Below, one piece after another: positions 27,401-33,200 of a stretch of 64,000 bases of DNA. The first letter of the stretch is position 1; every line of letters starts with the position of its first letter. The position numbers and the translations under genes are program-made. A model generated the notes under the pieces. That model did not search any database. It was not told the origin of the DNA and was given only the letters and a program-made list of their open reading frames with translations. Source of the DNA: Conchocele bisecta (Eukaryota; Mollusca; Bivalvia; Lucinida; Thyasiridae); contig CM055266.1 of assembly GCA_029237695.1 (NCBI GenBank), positions 108,641,370 through 108,705,369 on the forward strand, given 5' to 3'.

Positions 27401-30400
27401 CTTGTTAGAAGCATGGTGGGTCTTTCATTGATGGAATTGCAAACAGTGCAGATCCTGATCAGACTGTGCGGATGCACAGGCTGATATGGATCTACACTGG
27501 TCGCAAAACTTTCTCCAAATCAGGAAGATCCGTTCAATATTGGTATTGCACACCTTAACACCCGGCCAGACACGCAATCCCTGCGACTGGGGGATGAGCC
27601 TGAGGAAGAGGAAGGAGACCCATTCACTGCCAAACTCATGACCTTCGATGTAAGTTCACATCCCTCCATGCGAGAAAAGTCATGTGATTTTGTACCCAAG
27701 AAGATGCACAATGATTTTTCATGAAAACTATTTACAAAAACTAACTTTTTCTGTAAATGACGTTGAAAGTTGACAAAATGTTAATAGCATATGCGGAATT
27801 CTGCCAACATCAAAAGTTGACGTAATATGACGAAAATTCCGCATGTGCTCTGACCATTTTTCAACTTTCGACGTCATTTACGGAAAATATATTGTAAATA
27901 GTTTTCATGAAATATCGCTCGTCTTCTTAGGTACAAAATCACATGGCTTGCCTCATATGCTACAACTCGACCTCTACATCTGTGGTCCACTTCACTAAAC
28001 ATTTGTATGACCAAGAAGTTAAAACTTCACTGGATTTGTGTACATTTTATGACATGTAGATGAAAAGCGGTAGTATTGGACAATGTTAATGTGATAAGCA
28101 AAATTATAGACATTTTCATACAACATTTTTATCGTAAGAAGTTTTGTGAAATGGGCCCTCGAGACCCAAATAATCTCAGCTGTCTTTCCATCCTATGTAT
28201 GAAAATTGTTGTCCCCTCGTTGATCAGCATGAGGGAATATAGCATTAGTCCTTAGTGCTACATACGTTAGTAACACCTTTCATTTTTCAATAACTCATGA
28301 ACCGCTTCACTGATTTTGATAATATTTGGCTACAATGTGTGTGTCTAAGGATGGTGCTTTGTTTTGCTGCCAGCGAGGGGATAATCTTCATTTAACGATG
28401 CCATTTCGTGTATAATTGGTGTATACTAACATTGGATTATTATTAATCTTCAGCATGGAAATTGTTAACCCTTTCAACACGAGAGACCTTTTTCCTAATA
28501 TTTGCAAACCGTGTAGATCATGATGAGCCAGCTCATAATGAGTCATCTCATCAAGATCTGCACCATTTGTGGATATTTTTTTAAATGTTTACAAAATGAC
28601 CACCTTTTCTGCATAAGGGAACAGTCTCTTACTTTAATAGCATGACATAGTCCATGTCAGTTACTTTGGGGTGCAAGGGTTAATCCTTTCACCCCTAAAT
28701 AACTGGAATGGAATTTGATATGTTAACTTTGCAACCAATCCAATCGTCACAAAATGATTTTCAGACTGGTCCATTTATGAAAAGGGGGTGTTTTTATTCT
28801 CAAAAATACGAAAATGACTTGCAAAAAGTGCAGATCCTGATGCGACGGCTCGTCACGAGCCTGCTCATCTGGATCTACACTTTTTTTGCCAATACCACTA
28901 TACAGGCCTGTGGTGTTGAAAGGGTTAAACACAAAATGCATCTGGCTTTCAGCAAGGGGGCACAGATTTCCGCCCCGTGGTTGTGAACAAGGCCATCCTA
29001 CAGACACTGTCGCGGTCCGAGGTGTACATCCGGAAGTGGCCGCGGCCGCTGCGCTACGAGTATTTCCGCTCCCTGCTGCCTGACGTCTCCATCACCATGT
29101 GTCCCACCTGTGAGAAGGTAGGCTTCGCGTATACTGATTATTACACACGTGTAATAACACCTGGAGCAAATTTAATTGGCTGGCGGCATCACTTATTATG
29201 TATTCACATTATTCGTTAACATTATACCAAACGAACAAAATGAAGACGTTGCAAATGACGTCGCAAATGGCACGATAAAGCAATGATGTTTTGACGTTGA
29301 TGTCATCATGTTTTAAACATCATTGAAAGTGTCAGCGACTCAATTAAATTACTGCAATTGTTAGAATATGCTTACGGTTGATAATGTGAAATCCTTACAA
29401 GAACGGGAACCTATACTATGGCATATTTATAATAGGTTTATTGTTTATCCCCTCGCCGATAGGCAAGAATGGATATAGCGTAGTCCATGTACGTACGTGC
29501 ATACATGTGTACATGCATGCGTGCATTAGTAACACCTTTCATTTTTTAATAACTTATGAACAGAATCTCAAACTCGTTTTTATTTTATACAAGATGTAGG
29601 AAATGAGTCTGGCACAATTTATGCACCTCATTTGAGATCCTCAATATGCCATCAAAATTAAGTAGTTTGGTTCTTCTCAGACACGGGGTTAGCGAAATGT
29701 GAAGTTGGTGGGAGGATTTTTTTAATTTTTTTTTTTTTTAGATGTTCGTCAACATTGCAAAGTATACTTTGCTAGCAAAGTATACTTTTTGCTAGCAAAG
29801 TATACTTTGAGGGAGTAATCATTTATTTTTCCCAAAATGCTTTATTTCATACAGAACTAACGACTGCATATATTTGATGATTAAAAGTATGCAGAATTAT
29901 TATACTGAATTTATTACATTATCACAGCCATTTTGGAATTTATTACATTATCACAGCCAAAATGGCTGTGATAATGTAATAAATTCAGTACAATAAAAAT
30001 TAATAAATTTATTCTTAAATTGAAAATTTCTCCGTCAAAGTATACTTTGCTAGAAAAGTATACTTTGCAATGTTGGTGAAATAGGCTACTGATGCTGGCA
30101 ACTTGAAAAATATCAGAGACGAACATCTCAAACAAAACTATAAAGTTACTATAACCTCTTATTTTTGCATGGTAGTGTTCTTTATTGATCATGTGGTGAA
30201 TTTATTGTACAATTTTATTTCACCATGACGATAAAATGCTCGACGCACATGGGTTATTGAGACACGGCGATATCTGAGAACCAAAGTACTTTTTATGGCC
30301 ATATCTAGAATTAATTTATCTATTCTGTGTACACCATAAATTGTGTAGGACATTCAAATTGAATATTATTTAAGAAACTATTGGCCAATGTGATACAAAT

Positions 30401-30519
30401 TAAGTTGCTAATAGTTTGCATATTTCTATGATTTGCAGCTGTTCCACACAGACGACTTTGAACTCCAGTATCTTCAGAAGGGCCACTGCCCATTTTGTCG
30501 CAACCAACTGGACAGTTAG
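352..30519 (+). CDS. IFT122: IFT122 (intraflagellar transport 122), 3' part of gene, 19 coding exons
   Basis: The gene encodes the IFT-A subunit IFT122 (WDR10), which works in retrograde transport and membrane-protein entry in cilia. Joined exons give 838 residues plus a stop, with no internal stop and matching phases at all 18 junctions. In-window residues 1-190 are the end of the second WD40 propeller, for example the [15 protein letters not shown] and [15 protein letters not shown] segments. Residues 190-650 form the TPR-like helical solenoid, seen in [19 protein letters not shown] and [16 protein letters not shown]. The C terminus carries two cysteine pairs in each of two clusters: C656/C659 with C673/C676, and C807/C810 with C829/C832, the expected zinc-binding tail. 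Order and spacing match the vertebrate protein as known from the family. The N-terminal WD40 part lies upstream of the window. Introns hold the MITEs and SINEs listed below. Two introns are U12-type. Confidence 0.97.
502..747 (+). repeat. IFT122: Tandem duplication of exon a 3' end and splice donor (4 copies)
   Basis: Bases 441-501 of the exon and donor recur at 502, 563, 625 and 686 with unit lengths of 61-62 bp. Copies 1 and 3 resemble each other, as do copies 2 and 4 (the latter share ccagttc at the head and acaagaacatcatt), so the array seems to have grown as dimers. Copies 1-3 keep a cag|gt donor-like site; copy 4 reads cggGTCAGT. Reading on from exon a reaches a TAA in the first copy, so use of a downstream donor would truncate the protein. 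Confidence 0.93.
770..870. repeat. Inverted-arm repeat also at 32525-32690 and 38290-38400
   Basis: gctcaaaatcattaagtttt / gccaatcagactgctagatt form inverted arms around gctgagctgtgctcaatctc. Confidence 0.55.
1135..1300 (+). repeat. Repeat head with TG microsatellite
   Basis: Begins ttatcccctcgcctattggc aagaggga, with gtccatgtacgtgcat then (tg)n at 1194-1228, then cttatgaaccgcttcaccga. Same family at 28201-28330 and 29447-29570. Confidence 0.65.
1788..2094. mobile_element. R2 MITE, type copy
   Basis: R2 is about 305 bp. The ends are tgtagcctatttcaccaaca and its complement, with self-complementary caaagtatactttg blocks next to them. The centre is a long palindrome, tattatactgaatttattac...attatcacagcca / tggctgtgataat, spaced by tttt. 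Confidence 0.88.
2370..2507 (+). CDS. IFT122: IFT122 exon b, 46 codons
   Basis: Acceptor gtgttacag, donor cag|gtaact, phase 0/0. Encodes [17 protein letters not shown] through [17 protein letters not shown], a WD40-type strand set conserved in IFT122. Confidence 0.96.
2711..2888. mobile_element. R2 MITE lacking the central palindrome
   Basis: About 130 bases covering the centre are absent, as expected from hairpin-mediated deletion. Confidence 0.8.
2890..3510. other. Intron, nothing recognised
   Basis: AT-rich intronic sequence without palindromic arms or coding likeness seen by eye. Confidence 0.5.
3512..3778. mobile_element. R2 MITE, degenerate centre
   Basis: The centre has decayed to an A-run (about 3698-3711). 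Lies directly before IFT122 exon c. Confidence 0.75.
3810..3974 (+). CDS. IFT122: IFT122 exon c, 55 codons
   Basis: Acceptor atgttacag, donor cag|gtaatc, phase 0/0. Encodes [20 protein letters not shown] and ends NTKELLFQ. An R2 MITE ends about 32 bases before the acceptor. Confidence 0.96.
4000..4333. mobile_element. R3 MITE with insertion
   Basis: R3 is about 240 bp with ends gggggccgtttcactaaact and complement. It has a second inverted pair gtacgactaaaatgttcgta and a central ttgagcataggctgcatatg palindrome. This copy carries about 110 extra bases after its left end. Confidence 0.78.
4832..5070. mobile_element. R9 MITE, full length
   Basis: R9 is about 240 bp. Ends attttgtaccttcggacatc tgcgtaattt / complement, centre ttcagagtacatgcggatat accgcatgtactctga. 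Confidence 0.82.
5397..6450. mobile_element. R11 pogo/Tigger-like non-autonomous transposon, 1,054 bp
   Basis: Perfect 24-base terminal inverted repeats beginning cagtcgaacttcgatgggtc, flanked by TA on both sides (5395-5396 and 6451-6452). TA target and CAGTCGAAC-type ends are typical of pogo/Tigger elements. No transposase reading frame. Confidence 0.82.
6616..6787. mobile_element. R1 MITE, internally deleted
   Basis: Both ends are present, but about 60 bases of the interior are missing compared with 45-270. Confidence 0.75.
6887..7127. mobile_element. R3 MITE, full length
   Basis: Central palindrome gctgcatatgcagcatatg intact. Abuts the tandem-core element at 7149. Confidence 0.85.
7149..9640 (+). 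mobile_element. R12 tandem-core ('pearl'-like) element with about 190-bp cores
   Basis: Left end gtcgcgcccgcttgcggaaa gcgcgatatagtcgg, then an ACGT microsatellite (7194-7237), then five or so cores of about 190-215 bp (ctgcaactgctttgcccatt... gtcaaggtcaaattactttg) each followed by short ggttaagtttttt repeats. The right end gcctcgccacaaggcgcgac is complementary to the left (gtcgcgcc). One core holds the 7384 transposon. Confidence 0.78.
7384..8566. mobile_element. R11-like transposon, 1,183 bp, inserted in a tandem repeat unit
   Basis: Ends cagtcaaacctg and caggttcgactg (one mismatch), subterminal ggtgaccgc motifs, TA duplicated at 7382-7383 and 8567-8568. The surrounding unit is interrupted at cccat|TA|tcttg; intact units next door give the empty site. 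Confidence 0.85.
9713..9832 (+). CDS. IFT122: IFT122 exon d, 40 codons
   Basis: Acceptor tatacacag, donor cag|gtaata, phase 0/0. Encodes [20 protein letters not shown] and ends FPVHKQKLQ. The preceding intron (5.7 kb) holds two pogo-like elements and a tandem-core element. Confidence 0.96.
10010..10190 (+). repeat. R5 SINE-like repeat
   Basis: R5 carries ggaggttg...ttcaatcctc (a B-box-like stretch), then tttccatctcactggtctgt cggatgagac and tagctgttgctg..gttaaa. Copies occur in both orientations. Confidence 0.68.
10203..10445. mobile_element. R3 MITE, full length
   Basis: Both ends and a long central palindrome are present. Confidence 0.85.
10840..10945 (-). repeat. R4 SINE-like repeat, partial
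   Basis: R4 reads, on the plus strand, ttccgttctgattttgggat, gcagcaggttaa, ggatcgaaccc and a tail gttgataggccgttaaacacc. Its complement has GGGTTCGATCCC, a good tRNA-type B box, so the element is most likely a tRNA-related SINE pointing to the minus strand. This copy lacks the B box. Confidence 0.65.
10946..11054. mobile_element. Palindromic MITE
   Basis: Arms gggcccggttgctcaaagct tctgttagcttaacag and complement around ttagcattgctaa. Confidence 0.75.
11118..11232 (-). repeat. tRNA-like SINE head
   Basis: The complement has GGGCTAGTGGATAAGG (A-box-like) and, about 33 bases on, GGTTCGAGCCTCC (B box). It does not fold as an intact tRNA by eye, so it is called a tRNA-derived SINE, 84 bases before IFT122 exon e. 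Confidence 0.6.
11316..11434 (+). CDS. IFT122: IFT122 exon e
   Basis: Acceptor tctttcag, donor tcaa|gtaggt. Ends with two bases of a lysine codon completed by the next exon. Encodes [20 protein letters not shown] to YLEKKLF, the end of the propeller region. Confidence 0.95.
11784..11937 (+). CDS. IFT122: IFT122 exon f
   Basis: Acceptor gtgttccag, donor gag|gtgagt. Encodes [20 protein letters not shown] and ends YLELIHNIE, the start of the helical solenoid. Confidence 0.96.
12035..12410 (-). repeat. R4 SINE-like repeat, long copy
   Basis: Holds the upstream ggtttggccctcgggtacgt segment, the ctgattttgggattttcc core and the gccattaaaccccaacaaa tail. Confidence 0.72.
12552..12850. mobile_element. 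R10 element with long palindrome
   Basis: Bases 12557-12710 form two arms of about 74 bases around ggcc, reading ggaatgaatggcctttttgt to gggaatactggacgaaggcc and back. The flank taattccagcatttgaaata... to cagagacttgctacggg is shared with 40355-40610. Confidence 0.85.
13099..13260 (+). CDS. IFT122: IFT122 exon g, 54 codons
   Basis: Acceptor gttgccag, donor aag|gtatgt, phase 0/0. Encodes [20 protein letters not shown] to [12 protein letters not shown]-like helices. Confidence 0.96.
13270..13688. other. Intron, nothing recognised
   Basis: Only a short TG-rich stretch near 13325-13355. Confidence 0.5.
13689..13795. mobile_element. R3 MITE left half
   Basis: Only the left arm remains. Confidence 0.65.
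14208..14374 (+). CDS. IFT122: IFT122 exon h
   Basis: Acceptor tgtacacag, donor at|gtacgt, leaving two bases of a methionine codon. Encodes [20 protein letters not shown] and ends IIGDHGWAD. Confidence 0.95.
14495..14540. repeat. Hairpin
   Basis: gataaaagggggctaactcc atgatggagttagttccctt ttagc folds on itself after exon h. Confidence 0.6.
14854..15025 (+). CDS. IFT122: IFT122 exon i
   Basis: Acceptor cacgtgtag, donor gac|gtgagt. Begins with the third base of the split ATG. Encodes [20 protein letters not shown] and ends [10 protein letters not shown]. Confidence 0.95.
15127..15338. mobile_element. R9 MITE, centre shortened
   Basis: The centre is reduced to cagagtactctga. Confidence 0.8.
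15628..15827. mobile_element. 200-bp MITE with TACCGTAATA ends
   Basis: Imperfect 30-base terminal inverted repeats, taccgtaatagccata and its complement, ending in TA. Confidence 0.65.
15958..17210 (+). repeat. AT-rich tandem-core element
   Basis: Starts at a hairpin aggtttgaggaatttgattc ctcaaacct, followed by a T-rich run (16001-16040). Three related cores (near 16201, 16571, 16734) share ataactt..ttatt..aaccgatttcaaa and ctctatct-cg--tcgctg-agt. No coding sign. Confidence 0.65.
17212..17718. mobile_element. MITE with tactgtctgtttcacg ends
   Basis: Inverted arms 17212-17300 and about 17628-17718 (gcccaaattttacggccata). Holds a separate hairpin gacatcttcacggagtgaag atgtc at 17515-17540. A 107-bp relative lies at 26332-26438. 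Confidence 0.72.
17719..18060 (+). repeat. CTGT microsatellite with three diverged repeat units
   Basis: (ctgt)n at 17722-17762. Then gtctgt...gttttgaaagtttttgta and tttctcaaatcacct repeat at about 17753, 17879 and 17968. Confidence 0.62.
18140..18380. mobile_element. R1 MITE, full length
   Basis: Full-length copy in the intron before IFT122 exon j, directly followed by an R2 copy. Confidence 0.82.
18402..18710. mobile_element. R2 MITE, full length
   Basis: Flush with an R1 copy ending at 18380. Confidence 0.85.
18886..19056. mobile_element. R6 MITE, partial
   Basis: R6 is about 230 bp and runs ttaaccctttcaacactaca to ggggtgaaagggttaa, with an internal palindrome gatgagccggctcataacga gccgtctcatc. 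The 3' part of this copy reaches to 42 bases before exon j. Confidence 0.72.
19098..19200 (+). CDS. IFT122: IFT122 exon j
   Basis: Acceptor tgtgtacag, donor caag|gtagat, one base carried over. Encodes [20 protein letters not shown] and ends NDRFEEAQQ. An R6 MITE ends about 42 bases upstream of the acceptor. Confidence 0.96.
19285..19418 (-). repeat. R4 SINE-like repeat
   Basis: Has the clear B box complement ggatcgaaccc and ends in an A-rich aaacaaacaaac run. Confidence 0.75.
19484..19986. mobile_element. piggyBac-like non-autonomous element, 503 bp
   Basis: Ends aggtacatgcccactca / tgagtgggcatgtacct are perfectly inverted and both flanked by TTAA (19480-19483, 19987-19990), the piggyBac target. 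Confidence 0.78.
20022..20236. mobile_element. R8 MITE
   Basis: R8 is about 190-240 bp with ends ttaacccttagaatgc / complement, gtcgtctgctg arms and a central tttggcagcactttagaatc palindrome. Confidence 0.8.
20409..20482 (+). repeat. C-run and CA microsatellite
   Basis: A run of 12 C, then C/A mixed, then (ca)n to 20480. Confidence 0.9.
20545..20792. mobile_element. R1 MITE, full length
   Basis: Ends 60 bases before IFT122 exon k. Confidence 0.82.
20853..20993 (+). CDS. IFT122: IFT122 exon k
   Basis: Acceptor tcatgacag, donor gag|gtgggt. Phase 1 in and phase 1 out. Encodes [20 protein letters not shown] and ends [10 protein letters not shown]. Confidence 0.96.
21193..21384. mobile_element. 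R8 MITE, shortened centre
   Basis: The central hairpin is cut to ttgacagcactttaaaatgc tgccaa. Confidence 0.78.
21749..21846 (+). CDS. IFT122: IFT122 exon l
   Basis: Acceptor tgtaccag, donor acg|gtatgc. Encodes [20 protein letters not shown] and ends YHSIQRYT. A repeat ending tggtattctctat lies about 20 bases before the acceptor. Confidence 0.95.
21913..22058. mobile_element. Long palindrome
   Basis: Arms acgtggcttgtttgatatcg gcctaggtatc...ggtaacttggtatcagcct and complement, ending in acgtattaacg. Confidence 0.72.
22061..22111. mobile_element. R2 MITE end fragment
   Basis: Only the right end, actttgctagataagtatac to ggctactg. Confidence 0.65.
22216..22345 (+). repeat. Minisatellite of about 20-24 bp
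   Basis: Five imperfect units of the type ggtatcagactagaaatgg. Confidence 0.7.
22530..22690 (+). repeat. R5 SINE-like repeat
   Basis: Better B box, gttgtgagttcaatcctcac. The tail reads gacgttaaacccattcac. Confidence 0.7.
22707..22944. mobile_element. R7 MITE, full length
   Basis: R7 is about 240 bp. Ends aactctttgcatgctggg / ctagcatgcaaagagtt; centre gaattgagtcctgaggactc with arms aatgaaattccaagacatat. Confidence 0.85.
22940..23208. mobile_element. Two adjacent hairpin elements before exon m
   Basis: First pair tttatcccgtcaacac / gtgttgacgggataaa (22945-23057). Second pair gaatagtaggttagtgccgt gaatggg.. / complement (23059-23208), with a nested aacgggatg / catcccgtt. Confidence 0.72.
23241..23341 (+). 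CDS. IFT122: IFT122 exon m (U12 donor)
   Basis: Acceptor tgtttccag. The donor is AAGGT|GTATCCTTAC, not the earlier GT: only this choice keeps the frame and gives ISKV followed by GTLYALAKQ, aligned with the family's ISKV...FTLAKQ. Encodes [20 protein letters not shown]. Confidence 0.93.
23562..23840 (-). repeat. R4 SINE-like repeat, long copy
   Basis: Lies in the first U12 intron. B box complement ggatcgaacct. Confidence 0.74.
23915..24120 (+). repeat. Tandem-core element fragment
   Basis: gattgcttcaatacttggac and ccaccattaacatgac match 34470-34560. Contains tgtgaccttcg. Confidence 0.55.
24505..24670 (+). CDS. IFT122: IFT122 exon n
   Basis: Acceptor cccccag (U12 intron), donor gag|gtatgt. 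Encodes [20 protein letters not shown] and ends RSKPFMDGE. Confidence 0.95.
24781..25173. mobile_element. Two joined R1 MITE copies
   Basis: The head sequence ctggagaaatg... occurs at 24789 and again near 24957, so one copy is inserted in, or fused to, another. Confidence 0.75.
25324..25435 (+). CDS. IFT122: IFT122 exon o, first zinc-binding cysteine cluster
   Basis: Acceptor ccattgtag, donor tttg|gtaaga. Encodes [13 protein letters not shown]...[11 protein letters not shown], two CxxC pairs typical of the IFT122 tail (in-window C656, C659, C673, C676). Confidence 0.96.
25538..25733. mobile_element. R8 MITE
   Basis: Centre gatagcacatgagaatcata tatgtgctgtc, 100 bases after IFT122 exon o. Confidence 0.77.
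25902..26211. mobile_element. R2 MITE, full length
   Basis: Both ends and the central palindrome are intact. Confidence 0.85.
26332..26438. mobile_element. Short relative of the 17212 MITE
   Basis: Ends actgtctgtttcacgaaagc and complement, central aaaacattttcattgttt. Confidence 0.68.
26461..26610. mobile_element. R2 MITE half copy
   Basis: Left half only, ending at tattatactgaattta where the palindrome would turn. Confidence 0.7.
26759..26887 (+). CDS. IFT122: IFT122 exon p (U12 donor)
   Basis: Acceptor tgtcacag, donor ggca|GTATCCTTAC. Encodes [20 protein letters not shown] and ends NWQESRAG plus one base. Lysine- and glutamate-rich middle. Confidence 0.93.
26931..27124. mobile_element. 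R3 MITE, shortened
   Basis: In the second U12 intron, 43 bases after its donor. Centre partly lost. Confidence 0.78.
27168..27516. mobile_element. R1 MITE fragments in U12 intron
   Basis: An isolated R1 end (27168-27197) and a second truncated copy (about 27275-27516) fill most of the intron before exon q. Confidence 0.7.
27570..27649 (+). CDS. IFT122: IFT122 exon q
   Basis: Acceptor ccggccag, donor gat|gtaagt. Encodes (N)[20 protein letters not shown] and ends KLMTFD. The acidic run is followed by DPFTAKL, a conserved IFT122 stretch. Confidence 0.9.
27666..27958. mobile_element. R9-related MITE
   Basis: The ends read gattttgtacccaagaagat / atcgctcgtcttcttaggta, a subfamily. Begins 17 bases after IFT122 exon q. 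Confidence 0.75.
27981..28158. mobile_element. R3-like MITE, diverged
   Basis: Ends gtccacttcactaaacattt and gttttgtgaaatgggccc. The interior is poorly conserved. Confidence 0.6.
28201..28380 (+). repeat. Repeat related to 1135-1300
   Basis: ttgtcccctcgttgatcagc atgagggaatatagcattag and cactgattttgata. Confidence 0.6.
28464..28684. mobile_element. R6 MITE, full length
   Basis: Both ends present. Directly followed by another R6 copy in inverted order. Confidence 0.78.
28680..28928. mobile_element. R6 MITE, inverted neighbour
   Basis: Shares its left end with the previous copy. Ends gttgaaagggttaa 24 bases before the exon r acceptor. Confidence 0.78.
28953..29117 (+). CDS. IFT122: IFT122 exon r, 55 codons
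   Basis: Acceptor ggctttcag, donor aag|gtaggc, phase 0/0. Encodes [20 protein letters not shown] through [20 protein letters not shown] and TCEK. An R6 MITE ends about 25 bases before the exon. Confidence 0.96.
29447..29575 (+). repeat. Repeat related to 1135-1300
   Basis: ttatcccctcgccgataggc aagaatgg, then an ACGT/ATGC-rich run. Confidence 0.62.
29743..30092. mobile_element. R2 MITE with internal duplications
   Basis: Part of the central palindrome (gaatttattacattatcaca) is present twice on the left arm, and the tatactttgctagcaaag block is doubled at 29760-29806. Confidence 0.78.
30439..30519 (+). CDS. IFT122: IFT122 terminal exon s with stop
   Basis: Acceptor gatttgcag. Encodes [26 protein letters not shown] then TAG at 30517-30519. 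CPFC completes the second cysteine cluster begun by MCPTC in exon r. Confidence 0.96.
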   Translation: MFHTDDFELQYLQKGHCPFCRNQLDS

Positions 30520-30574
30520 TGACCAGACAGACAGCTCCAGATGTGTCCAGTTATACGGAATATTGTCCAGACAT

Positions 30575-30795
30575 GGGGCCCGTTTCACTAAAATTTGTAC
30601 GACTAAAATGTTCGTAAGTGCAAATTTAGGGTCGTCTGGAAATTTAAATTGATGGATTTACATTTCTTCAGCGCAATAAATGTAAATCCAATAATCGTTT
30701 ACAAGCAAACATTGTTCATGTGAAATTTACAGACCATCATAAGTTTGCACTTACGAACATTTTAGTCGTATGAAGTTTAGTGAAACGGCCCCCTG
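30575..30795. mobile_element. R3 MITE in IFT122 3' flank
   Basis: Full set of ends. Supplies the first AATAAA after the IFT122 stop. Confidence 0.82.
30675..30680 (+). promoter_or_regulatory. Candidate IFT122 polyadenylation signal AATAAA
   Basis: This is the first AATAAA after the stop, 156 bases downstream. It lies in the centre of an R3 MITE (30575-30795) that begins 56 bases after the stop. No other AATAAA or ATTAAA was seen between. Inference only; transcripts would be decisive. Confidence 0.4.
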
Positions 30796-30811
30796 GTGTT
30801 AGCAGAAGTCA

Positions 30812-31256
30812 ATATGTGGCAGTGACAGGAGAAATGAGGTTTAAAGCATTTGTGGCCAGTGTAGCTTCTGATCAAATAACAGACTCGTGTAGCATGATAA
30901 CGATCTATATTCCTTGTTAGAAAACTGGTAGGTGTTTCATTGATGGAATGGCGAACAGTGCAGATCCTGATCAGACTGTGCGGATGCACAGGCTGATCTG
31001 GATCTGCACTGGTCGTGATAACCATAAGTCCCATGCAATGACGAACAGTGCAGATCCTGATCAGACTGTGTGGATGCACAGGCTGATCTGGATCTGCACT
31101 GAAGAAATGAGGTTTATAACGTTTGTGGCGACTAGCCTCTGATCTCTAATATCACACCTGCAGCCCGATATGGATAACTAGTGGTTCACTGACTGAATTG
31201 TGAACAGTGCAGATCCTGATCAGACAGCCACATTTCTCCACTGACAGTCGCATATG
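30812..31256. mobile_element. Composite R1 MITE
   Basis: The interior aacagtgcagatcctgatcag recurs three times, at about 30953, 31042 and 31203, showing a rearranged or nested set. Confidence 0.7.
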
Positions 31257-31439
31257 GCAACACTGATGGTTCTACCCAATACAGACCAACCACGTGGAGG
31301 CTGCACTATCGTCAATCAGACGTTTTTTTATTATCGAGGCTGTCGGTACGACCCACTTTTGACCGCCCAAGGTCAAGGCCACTGAGGACTTTGTTTTTAT
31401 CAAGGCTGCCAGCTTGTTCAAAATTGTCGTAACAAATAG

Positions 31440-31680
31440 GTGGCTGTGACTAGAAAACTGGGGCTTATGGCGTATGTGACCAGTGTAGCTTCTGATCAAA
31501 TAACACACTCCTATTGTCTGATATTGATCTATATTACTTGTTAGAAGCATGACGGGTGTTTCATTGATGGATTGGTGAACAGTGCAGATCCTGATCAGAC
31601 TGTTTTGATGCACAGGCTGATCTGGATGTACACTGGTCGCAAAAAACCAATGAGCCTCATTTCTCCAGTCACAGCCACAT
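31440..31680. mobile_element. R1 MITE, full length
   Basis: Intergenic copy with both terminal inverted repeats. Confidence 0.8.
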
Positions 31681-31934
31681 ATATAAGCATTGGCAGCACT
31701 GGAGAGGATTCTCATACATTACCAACACATATTGAAGACTTATTGAAAAAGAAAGAAAAACAGCAGACCAGTTTATATTCAGCGTTGAATTGGTTATGAC
31801 TGATGTACTGGCACAAAATGTATATGTTGTGATACATTGTATGCGAGAGTACATTATGTATTGCTGTTAACGCACAGTGTAAATCTGAACCAGTCTGTAT
31901 GTATGCAGTTGGGTAACAGTTATGGTATTAAGGT

Positions 31935-32163
31935 TAACTCTTTCAACACTACAGCCCTCTATTGTGATGTTTGCAAATAGTGTAGATCCTGATGAGCCGG
32001 CCGTCTCATCAGATATGCACTTTTTACAAGTAATTTTCATATGTTTTTAGAAAGAAAGAAAAAATACCCCCTTTTTAAAAATGGTCTGAAATTCATTTTG
32101 TGACTATTTGATTGGTTGGAAAATTAAAATCCATTCCAGTTACTTATGGGTGAAAGTGTGATG
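31935..32163. mobile_element. R6 MITE
   Basis: The central palindrome is reduced (gatgagccggccgtctcatc). Confidence 0.75.
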
Positions 32164-32524
32164 GCTAAGTATTGTCCTCTCCACCAACGGTATACATTAT
32201 TGTGATTGGTTAGTTATGTATGTCTTGTTTATCGATGCTTAATGTGATATTAGAAGTGCACTTATGATCTGAAGATACATATCATATCATGCTTTAGCAT
32301 AGCAGTGACCTTATGTTACTAGACCATCGATATATTACTGGGTGATGAAATGATGCCGTCCATTGTGATAAAATTAATAGAATTATGGAATCTCAAGTTT
32401 TTATTAACGCTGCCTAAAATGACCTCCGTTGTTGACAGGCTGTTAATCACCATTAAATAAATATATAAGTTGAAGATGGCAGGGAACTAACCTTGTAGGA
32501 GAATCGTGGCTTGTGATTATAAAA

Positions 32525-32690
32525 CTACCTGTGCGTTGGCTCAAATTTGTACTCTAAATCAGGCAGTTGGATTGGCTGAAATTACTTGGCTCGGTTTAAA
32601 CCAGTTGGATTGGCCGAAACTACAGTACTCGGCTCAGTCTGACCAATCAAACTGCCTGATTTCGAGCTTGGCAACACATGCCCTGGTTTG
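32525..32690. repeat. Inverted-arm repeat left of the gap
   Basis: ctctaaatcaggcagttgga ttggc and gaccaatcaaactgcctgat are inverted. Confidence 0.6.
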
Positions 32691-32700
32691 TATCTATCTT

Positions 32701-33200
32701 NNNNNNNNNNNNNNNNNNNNNNNNNNNNNNNNNNNNNNNNNNNNNNNNNNNNNNNNNNNNNNNNNNNNNNNNNNNNNNNNNNNNNNNNNNNNNNNNNNNN
32801 NNNNNNNNNNNNNNNNNNNNNNNNNNNNNNNNNNNNNNNNNNNNNNNNNNNNNNNNNNNNNNNNNNNNNNNNNNNNNNNNNNNNNNNNNNNNNNNNNNNN
32901 NNNNNNNNNNNNNNNNNNNNNNNNNNNNNNNNNNNNNNNNNNNNNNNNNNNNNNNNNNNNNNNNNNNNNNNNNNNNNNNNNNNNNNNNNNNNNNNNNNNN
33001 NNNNNNNNNNNNNNNNNNNNNNNNNNNNNNNNNNNNNNNNNNNNNNNNNNNNNNNNNNNNNNNNNNNNNNNNNNNNNNNNNNNNNNNNNNNNNNNNNNNN
33101 NNNNNNNNNNNNNNNNNNNNNNNNNNNNNNNNNNNNNNNNNNNNNNNNNNNNNNNNNNNNNNNNNNNNNNNNNNNNNNNNNNNNNNNNNNNNNNNNNNNN
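32701..33200. other. Assembly gap of 500 N
   Basis: Exactly 500 N. The left flank ends gtatctatctt and the right flank begins gtatctatctt, so the real gap may be absent or a small overlap. Confidence 0.99.

Larger units (their letters stand above)
26888..27569 (+). other. IFT122: Second U12-type intron in IFT122
   Basis: The donor GTATCCTTAC (26888-26897) pairs with a branch site caCCTTAAC (27551-27559) 11 bases before acceptor AG at 27569. The phase matches only with this acceptor. The 682-bp intron is nearly filled by R3 and R1 MITE copies. Confidence 0.9.

Noticed and set aside
27528..27649. Longer version of IFT122 exon q starting at ...caggaag|atccg
   Set aside because: It keeps the frame, but there is no good branch or pyrimidine tract. 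The U12 donor upstream pairs with the caCCTTAAC branch and the AG at 27569, which also aligns better with the family.
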